A program made the position numbers and the translations under genes. Positions 5,183 to 9,775 of a stretch of 9,775 bases of DNA are shown piece after piece. How positions within the stretch are numbered: position 1 is the first letter of the stretch; the number at the start of each line of letters is the position of its first letter. A model generated the notes under the pieces. The model was not told the origin of the DNA and did no database searches. It was given only the letters and a program-made list of their open reading frames with translations. The DNA comes from DATDCV01 sp036524155 (lineage in GTDB: Bacteria > Verrucomicrobiota > Verrucomicrobiia > Limisphaerales > UBA8199). Location of the stretch: contig DATDCV010000617.1 of NCBI GenBank assembly GCA_036524155.1, positions 1 to 9,775 of the forward strand, given 5' to 3'.

Positions 5183-5190
5183 ATCAGACA

Positions 5191-5967
5191 ATGACGCACG
5201 ATTTCGATGGCAAGAAGTACGAGAAGGCTTCCGCCCACCAAAAGGCCTGGGGGGCGAAGTTGATCGCAGAACTTGATCTCGATGGCGGTGAACACATTCT
5301 CGATCTTGGGTGCGGTGACGGAGTACTCACGGAGCAGCTCGCCGAAATCGTTCCGGCTGGCGAGGTCGTCGGAATCGACTCCTCGCAGGGCATGATTGAG
5401 GTGGCTCGGCAGAGGCAGAGAGACAACCTGCGGTTCGTTCTGATGAACATCAATGATCTCAACTTCCGCGAGCAATTCGAAGTGGTATTCTCCAACGCGA
5501 CGCTGCATTGGGTACGCGATCATCAACGCCTTTACCGGAACGTGAAACAAGCTTTGCGTCCCGAAGGGGTGCTTCGATTCAACTTTGCGGGAGACGGCAA
5601 CTGTTCTCAGTTCTTCAGGGTCATTCGAGAGGCGATGTTGCTGGACGGGATATCATCTTGTTTCGACGTTTTCCAGTGGCCGTGGTACATGCCCGTGGTC
5701 GGAGAGTATGATGCCTTGGTGCAGCGCAGCGGCCTTCGTGATCTGCGCGTGTGGGGAGAGAACGCCGACCGTTTCTTTCCCGATGCCGACGCTATGGTCA
5801 AATGGATCGACCAGCCCAGCCTTGTGCCTTTCCTGCCTTGCGTAGTGGAGGGTGATCGGAGCCGATTTCGAGATTTCGTCGTGCGGAGAATGCTTGAGAC
5901 GACGAGGCAGCCCGATGGGCGTTGTTTCGAGACCTTCCGCCGGGTTAATGTGTTCGCACGCAAATGA
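5191..5967 (+). CDS. Class I SAM-dependent methyltransferase (trans-aconitate methyltransferase-like)
   Basis: A 258-residue cytoplasmic methyltransferase. Motif I, ILDLGCGDG (36-44), forms the SAM-binding loop. GIDSS (61-65) supplies the acidic residue for the ribose hydroxyls, MNINDLNF (85-92) gives the adenine-side Asp, and FEVVFSNATLHWVRD (97-111, approximate) is motif IV with the SNAxLHW signature shared with Tam-like and ubiquinone/BioC-type enzymes. Its C-terminal half (FNFAGDGNCS near 130-139, WPWYMP 163-168, WGENADRFFPD 188-198) is characteristic of a widespread family of unassigned specificity. The acceptor is therefore unknown; a small carboxylic acid is only a guess. The ATG at 5191 gives the standard MTHDFDGKKYEKA start; the longer frame to 4981 runs through the preceding ORF. 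No Shine-Dalgarno site is seen. It lies between the cassette-like ORFs and the 3' end of tRNA-Val, so horizontal acquisition is plausible. Confidence 0.9.
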   Translation: MTHDFDGKKYEKASAHQKAWGAKLIAELDLDGGEHILDLGCGDGVLTEQLAEIVPAGEVVGIDSSQGMIEVARQRQRDNLRFVLMNINDLNFREQFEVVFSNATLHWVRDHQRLYRNVKQALRPEGVLRFNFAGDGNCSQFFRVIREAMLLDGISSCFDVFQWPWYMPVVGEYDALVQRSGLRDLRVWGENADRFFPDADAMVKWIDQPSLVPFLPCVVEGDRSRFRDFVVRRMLETTRQPDGRCFETFRRVNVFARK

Positions 5968-6010
5968 GGCAGCGCCGAACCCAAGCATGCAGCAAGCCAT
6001 GCAGAAAAAA

Positions 6011-6086
6011 TGGTGGGCGCTGAGGGATTCGAACCCCCGACCTACTCGGTGTAAACGAGACGCGCTAACCGCTGCGCCAAGCGCCC
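6011..6086 (-). tRNA. tRNA-Val, anticodon UAC
   Basis: Read on the minus strand, a 76-nt cloverleaf has the acceptor stem GGGCGCT pairing with AGCGCCC, then ACCA with the CCA encoded. The D stem is GCGC/GCGC. The anticodon stem-loop has loop TTTACAC, giving anticodon TAC, and the T arm has GGTTCGAATCC. The outermost anticodon-stem pair looks like a T-T mismatch, and the rest is regular. Its 3' end points left, toward the methyltransferase and cassette-like ORFs, the side where tRNA-targeting elements insert. I found no repeat of its 3' end in the window. Confidence 0.96.
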
Positions 6087-6221
6087 TTGAGCATCTTTAC
6101 TATGAGACAACCATGTCCAACCGCAAGGAGAAAGGCCGGCGCGGGATGCCTGGCGCAAACGCAATTGATCCACTGCAGGCGCGCGAAGCCCCAAGGAGAC
6201 CATTTCCTCTTTGCCTTTTTA

Positions 6222-9200
6222 TCACCGCACGAGCCGGACTGACCCGTCGGTTGAGAGTTCGATTTCGATCGCCTTGGCCGGGACATCGACCAGCGTGGTC
6301 TTGCCGCCGGGCCATCGGGCCCAGAGTTGGCGGGGCGGCGGCGGCAGCGCGAGAACCGGGACCACGCTGTCCTGCGACCAGTATCCGCCGCCGCCATGGA
6401 CTTCGTGCGCGGGGCCCATTTGAGTGTCGTGCGCGAGCCGCAGTTGCACACCAATCCCCTGCGAATTGCCGGGAGGCCCTTTGAGACGAACACGCAGGCC
6501 GGGCGTGGCTCGTATGTTCCTGAACAGGCTAGTCTGTCCGCCGTTTTGGCTCACAACCAGGTCGATGCGGCCGTCGCCATCGAAATCCGCAGCAGCGGCG
6601 CCGCGCTGTTCGCCATAGACCCGGACTCCGCTCTCCTGCCCTGGAACCGCGCGCAGACCGCCTTTGCCGTTGCCCTGCAGCCAGAGGCCGCGCCCCGCGT
6701 CGCACCGGGGGGATTCGCTGTCCACGGCGAAAAAGTTCTGGCTCAGGAACACATCCTCGCAACCGTCGCCATCGTAATCCGCCACCACCACGGCGAACGC
6801 TGGCGCGAACTGGGCTTCCGCCGGCAGCGGGGCGAGCACAAAATTGGCGCCCCGGTTGAGGAGGACGATGGAAGCCAGGGTCCGGGCTTCGACCCGCGAC
6901 GCTCGCGCGCGATGTTCACCGAGCACTTCCTCAACTGTCGCGACGCTGAACGCCTGGTAAGATGAGAAGCGGGCGCGCAGATAAGGGAGGCCTTTGGCGA
7001 CATAGTCGAGGCGGCGTCGCGGCACGATCGCGCGGCGGAGCGGGTCCCATTCCGTCTCGATCAAATCGACGCTGCCACGGCCCAAAAAATCCCCGTAATA
7101 AAGATAGAGCGGGTGCTCGGCGGTCGCGCGATAGGGGCTGTTGAGTCCCCAGTTGCCGACGATGATGTCGGGCCGGCCGTCGCCATCCAGATCTCCCGTG
7201 GCCACGCCGGTCCACCACCCGGTTAACGAGCTGAGAGGGGAGGGTTGAGACTCTGGGGTTGAGCCCGGGCTGAGCACCGCGTAGTCGCGCAGGCTCAGCC
7301 GACCACGATCGTTGTGGAAGATGCGAATGGCACCCCATTCGCACGCCAGGATTAACTCCGGGAATCCGTCGCCATCGAGGTCGCTCCAGATAGCCCCGTT
7401 GACCAGGCCGACCTTTTCAAGGAGGACGCTGTTTTGGGGGTCGAGGGACCATTGGCCGTTGTGCCGGCGGAAGATGCGGGAACTGGCCGGCTCGGGGTAT
7501 CGGCCCGGAATCACCTGCCCGCCCACAAAGAGCTCCAATGTGCCGTCTCCGTCCATGTCCGCCAGGCAGAGCGGGCCGGTGCTGGAAGGATGAGCGGGGA
7601 TGGCGTCCTTGGCAGGGCGGGAGGAGAGGTCGTACTCCAGAACACTGGCGCGCGGGGTATCGGGAGCTTCGTAATTAGCCGAACCGAGGAGTAGGGAAAG
7701 GCGCCCGTTGGTTTGATGCAGAGCAAGAACGGCGGTGTGATCAAGAAGGGCGTAGCCATCAAAGGGAGGACTGGTCAAACGTTCGAAGCCGCCCTTTCCG
7801 TCCCCGCGGTAGGCGGCCAACTGTCCTCCGCGCCCGCTCCCGATGACGAGGTCCTCGTGACCGTCGTGATCAAAGTCCACCCAGGCAACGCCCGGCCCCT
7901 GGCGGCTGAGCTGTTTGGGCAACAACGGCTGGCGCGCAAAATCATCGAAAGCGTCCTCGTGGTGGACATGTTTGAGGCGGGCGCTCACATCCTCGAAGAA
8001 CAGGTGCGCTGGAGCCGGCGGTGCCGCGGCGGCTTTGGGCTGCGACAGCTTCGGTTGGCGGATTTCGTAACGGCGGTTGGCGATAATATTGGATTCAGTG
8101 CTGACGGACCCGTCTCGCCAGGTCACTGCAAGAGTCATGGCATTCGACCGGCTCCCCGCAGCGAAGACTAGCAGCGGTTCCGAGCCGGAGAGGTAGCGGC
8201 CACCACAGGCCATCTCCAATTGTTGGCGGGAGACGGCGCCACCCAAAAGGCGCACCTTGGCGCCGATGGCGTCGGTGTTTGGAGGCAGGCCACGCAAAGT
8301 CACGGCGACTCGGGGGGCAATCGACTCGTTGCGGTAGAGGCCGCACGCCCCGTTGAGATTGTTCACGACCAGGTCCAGGTCGCCATCTCCGTCAAAGTCG
8401 GCGAGAGCGATGCCCTGGTGCACACCTGGTTGGGAAGTGCCCCAGAGCGAAGTGGTTTCCTCGAAGTGAAGGTGGCCCGTGTTTCGGAAAGCCATGATGG
8501 GCATCTCCAAAGGCGGGTAAAGCCGCGCGTGCTCCATCATCTGTTGGGTGAAGGCACGTTGCCGTTCTTCGGGTGTCAGATTTCTCGGCCAGGGATGCTG
8601 CAGCGCCTGGATGCGGGCGGTGGCATCGAGGTCTTGAATATCGCGGCGGTGACCGGCCGGGATCAGCACATCCTCGAACCCGTCCAGGTCCACGTCGAGG
8701 AACACCGGCTGCCACGACCAGTCGGATGCCGGGAGCCCCGCATAGTTGGCGATTTCGGCGAAGGTGCCGTCCCCGCGATTCAGAAAAAGCGCGTTGCGCA
8801 TAATCTGAGGCCGGAGGCTGGCCTCGCCCACGTTGGGGGGCATTAGCGTTTGCGCCAGAGACTGGCGTTTGCGGAGCGCAGGATCACGACTTAGCATGTC
8901 CAGCACCAGCAGGTCGGTGTTGCCGTCGTGGTCGATGTCGGCGAAGTCGACGCCCATCGAGTTTTCGCTCGTGTGCCGCAGGGCGACCAGCGGTGCGGCC
9001 TGGAAATGCCCATGACCGTCATTTATCCACATGCGGTCCGGCGTCCAATAGTCATTGCAGACGTAAAGATCAGGCCAGCCGTCACCGTTGACATCCCGGA
9101 AGGCCGCCGTGAGGCCCCAGTCTCTGGGCGGTTCGCGGAGCGGCTTGCCCGACTCATCCAGGAACGTGCCGTTGGTCCACGGCACTTCACGGAAATGCCC

Positions 9201-9775
9201 GAGACCGTCATTTAGGCACAGCACGTCCGGTTCCCCGAACTCGCGCAGGCCTTGGGGGGTGAGGACGAGCCGGTTCGCGTATTTCGGGTGAAGCACCATT
9301 TTGCCCCCAACCGACCGTATTTCGACGAGGTTATCGTCCCGCACATCCTCGGCGCGGTAATTGGCGACGTAGAGGTCAAGGGTGCCATTGCCGTCGATAT
9401 CGGCGAGCGCGAGGGTGGTGCTGCCGGGAGTGGCGGCCAAGCCTGCCTCGCGAGTAAAGTCCTTAAAGCGACCGTGGCCGTCGTTCAGGAAGCAACGCAC
9501 GCCTTGCCGGAGAGTCGATATCAGGAGGTCGGGCCAGGAATCGCCGTTGACATCGGCAAAGACCGCGCCTCGACAGGTTTCATTCGTTACGTTAATCCCG
9601 GTTTCAGCAGTCACGTTCTGGAAACGCCAGGCGCCCAGGTTGCGGTACAACACGTTGTGACCTTGGAGGCTGCAGAGGAAAATGTCCGGCCGCCCATCGC
9701 GGTCGTAATCCCCGGCGGCGACGCCTGAGCCGTTCTCCAAGACCCGGTTTGCGGCACTGGACCGCTCGTCGAGCT
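6222..9775 (-). CDS. Large FG-GAP/VCBS repeat protein with two ASPIC/UnbV domains (CRTAC1-like), N-terminus outside the window
   Basis: The frame enters from the right edge and stops at TGA 6224-6222, giving 1183 visible residues. A TTG at 9740 is internal, because the family-like sequence continues to the edge. Numbering from that TTG, 13 calcium-binding Asp motifs of the DxDGDGxxD type occur at about 11, 63, 114, 216, 268, 349 and 448, then 622, 728, 787, 850, 988 and 1052. These mark beta-propeller blades. Each half ends in an ASPIC/UnbV domain (about 476-560, and 1080-1162 with GYWSQDS and ARWPGG). The second half opens with a fresh start, FFEDVSARLKHVHHEDAFDD (581-600), then LLPKQLS and GPGVAWVD, so the protein is two fused propeller-UnbV modules. 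Such proteins are usually exported or surface-bound, acting in adhesion or polysaccharide and ligand binding. The signal peptide would be outside the window. Exact function unknown; a paired DNA signature, CCGTCGCCATC, recurs through the gene where DGDG is encoded. Confidence 0.9.
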   Translation of the reverse strand, partial: LDERSSAANRVLENGSGVAAGDYDRDGRPDIFLCSLQGHNVLYRNLGAWRFQNVTAETGINVTNETCRGAVFADVNGDSWPDLLISTLRQGVRCFLNDGHGRFKDFTREAGLAATPGSTTLALADIDGNGTLDLYVANYRAEDVRDDNLVEIRSVGGKMVLHPKYANRLVLTPQGLREFGEPDVLCLNDGLGHFREVPWTNGTFLDESGKPLREPPRDWGLTAAFRDVNGDGWPDLYVCNDYWTPDRMWINDGHGHFQAAPLVALRHTSENSMGVDFADIDHDGNTDLLVLDMLSRDPALRKRQSLAQTLMPPNVGEASLRPQIMRNALFLNRGDGTFAEIANYAGLPASDWSWQPVFLDVDLDGFEDVLIPAGHRRDIQDLDATARIQALQHPWPRNLTPEERQRAFTQQMMEHARLYPPLEMPIMAFRNTGHLHFEETTSLWGTSQPGVHQGIALADFDGDGDLDLVVNNLNGACGLYRNESIAPRVAVTLRGLPPNTDAIGAKVRLLGGAVSRQQLEMACGGRYLSGSEPLLVFAAGSRSNAMTLAVTWRDGSVSTESNIIANRRYEIRQPKLSQPKAAAAPPAPAHLFFEDVSARLKHVHHEDAFDDFARQPLLPKQLSRQGPGVAWVDFDHDGHEDLVIGSGRGGQLAAYRGDGKGGFERLTSPPFDGYALLDHTAVLALHQTNGRLSLLLGSANYEAPDTPRASVLEYDLSSRPAKDAIPAHPSSTGPLCLADMDGDGTLELFVGGQVIPGRYPEPASSRIFRRHNGQWSLDPQNSVLLEKVGLVNGAIWSDLDGDGFPELILACEWGAIRIFHNDRGRLSLRDYAVLSPGSTPESQPSPLSSLTGWWTGVATGDLDGDGRPDIIVGNWGLNSPYRATAEHPLYLYYGDFLGRGSVDLIETEWDPLRRAIVPRRRLDYVAKGLPYLRARFSSYQAFSVATVEEVLGEHRARASRVEARTLASIVLLNRGANFVLAPLPAEAQFAPAFAVVVADYDGDGCEDVFLSQNFFAVDSESPRCDAGRGLWLQGNGKGGLRAVPGQESGVRVYGEQRGAAAADFDGDGRIDLVVSQNGGQTSLFRNIRATPGLRVRLKGPPGNSQGIGVQLRLAHDTQMGPAHEVHGGGGYWSQDSVVPVLALPPPPRQLWARWPGGKTTLVDVPAKAIEIELSTDGSVRLVR

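Noticed and set aside
6011..6033. tRNA-Val 3' end as an integration attachment site
   Set aside because: I searched by eye for a copy of this stretch in the rest of the window and found none; a partner could still lie outside.
5852..6484. Plus-strand open frame of 210 codons
   Set aside because: It overlaps the methyltransferase end, the tRNA gene and the FG-GAP end, and is Arg/Ala-rich nonsense.
8220..8846. Plus-strand open frame of 208 codons, and similar frames through 7713-9728
   Set aside because: Antisense to the FG-GAP gene; the repeated Asp motifs on the minus strand explain the composition.

Overview
The window looks like GC-rich chromosomal DNA from a free-living Gram-negative bacterium. 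Verrucomicrobia, or another PVC or Bacteroidetes-like lineage, is my best guess. The basis is a very large FG-GAP/UnbV protein, an ABC-2 permease carrying an EF-hand, weak Shine-Dalgarno sites, and a GAGGAC-type low-complexity tract between genes. No rRNA or taxon-specific marker is present, so this is an inference.

Layout. (1) 1-1965, minus strand: an ABC-2 permease with an embedded canonical EF-hand is followed 28 bp downstream by a multi-pass membrane protein that runs off the left edge. No ATPase gene is visible. (2) 1966-2203: a divergent promoter region with a perfect 17-bp palindrome (8-1-8). (3) 2204-3503, plus strand: a tight operon of hypoxanthine phosphoribosyltransferase (hpt), MoaD with a GTG start and a Gly-Gly terminus, and MoaE. 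Gaps are 4 and 6 bp. It joins purine salvage to molybdopterin synthase. (4) 3534-4453: a convergent orphan gene of 103 codons with a consensus TATAAT box, then about 600 bp without a convincing gene that contains a pyrimidine-rich tract. (5) 4454-5967, plus strand: an accessory-looking block of two small membrane-anchored proteins and a class I SAM methyltransferase. None of the three has a visible ribosome binding site. The middle ORF is framed by reciprocal core sequences (CGTTAGCT just before its start, AGCTAACG directly after its stop), and each neighbouring spacer of about 85-90 nt can partly fold on itself. I read this as degraded integron gene cassettes with no integrase in view. (6) 6011-6086, minus strand: tRNA-Val(UAC) with encoded CCA, its 3' end facing the accessory block. 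(7) 6222 to the right edge, minus strand: at least 1183 residues of a tandem FG-GAP/VCBS beta-propeller protein with two ASPIC/UnbV domains, N-terminus outside the window.

Functionally, the housekeeping parts are the transport cluster, the hpt-moaDE operon and the tRNA. The stretch between moaE and the tRNA has the character of an insertion region. The best candidate for something under-described is the cassette-like block at 4735-5182. The EF-hand permease and the orphan gene at 3534-3845 come next.
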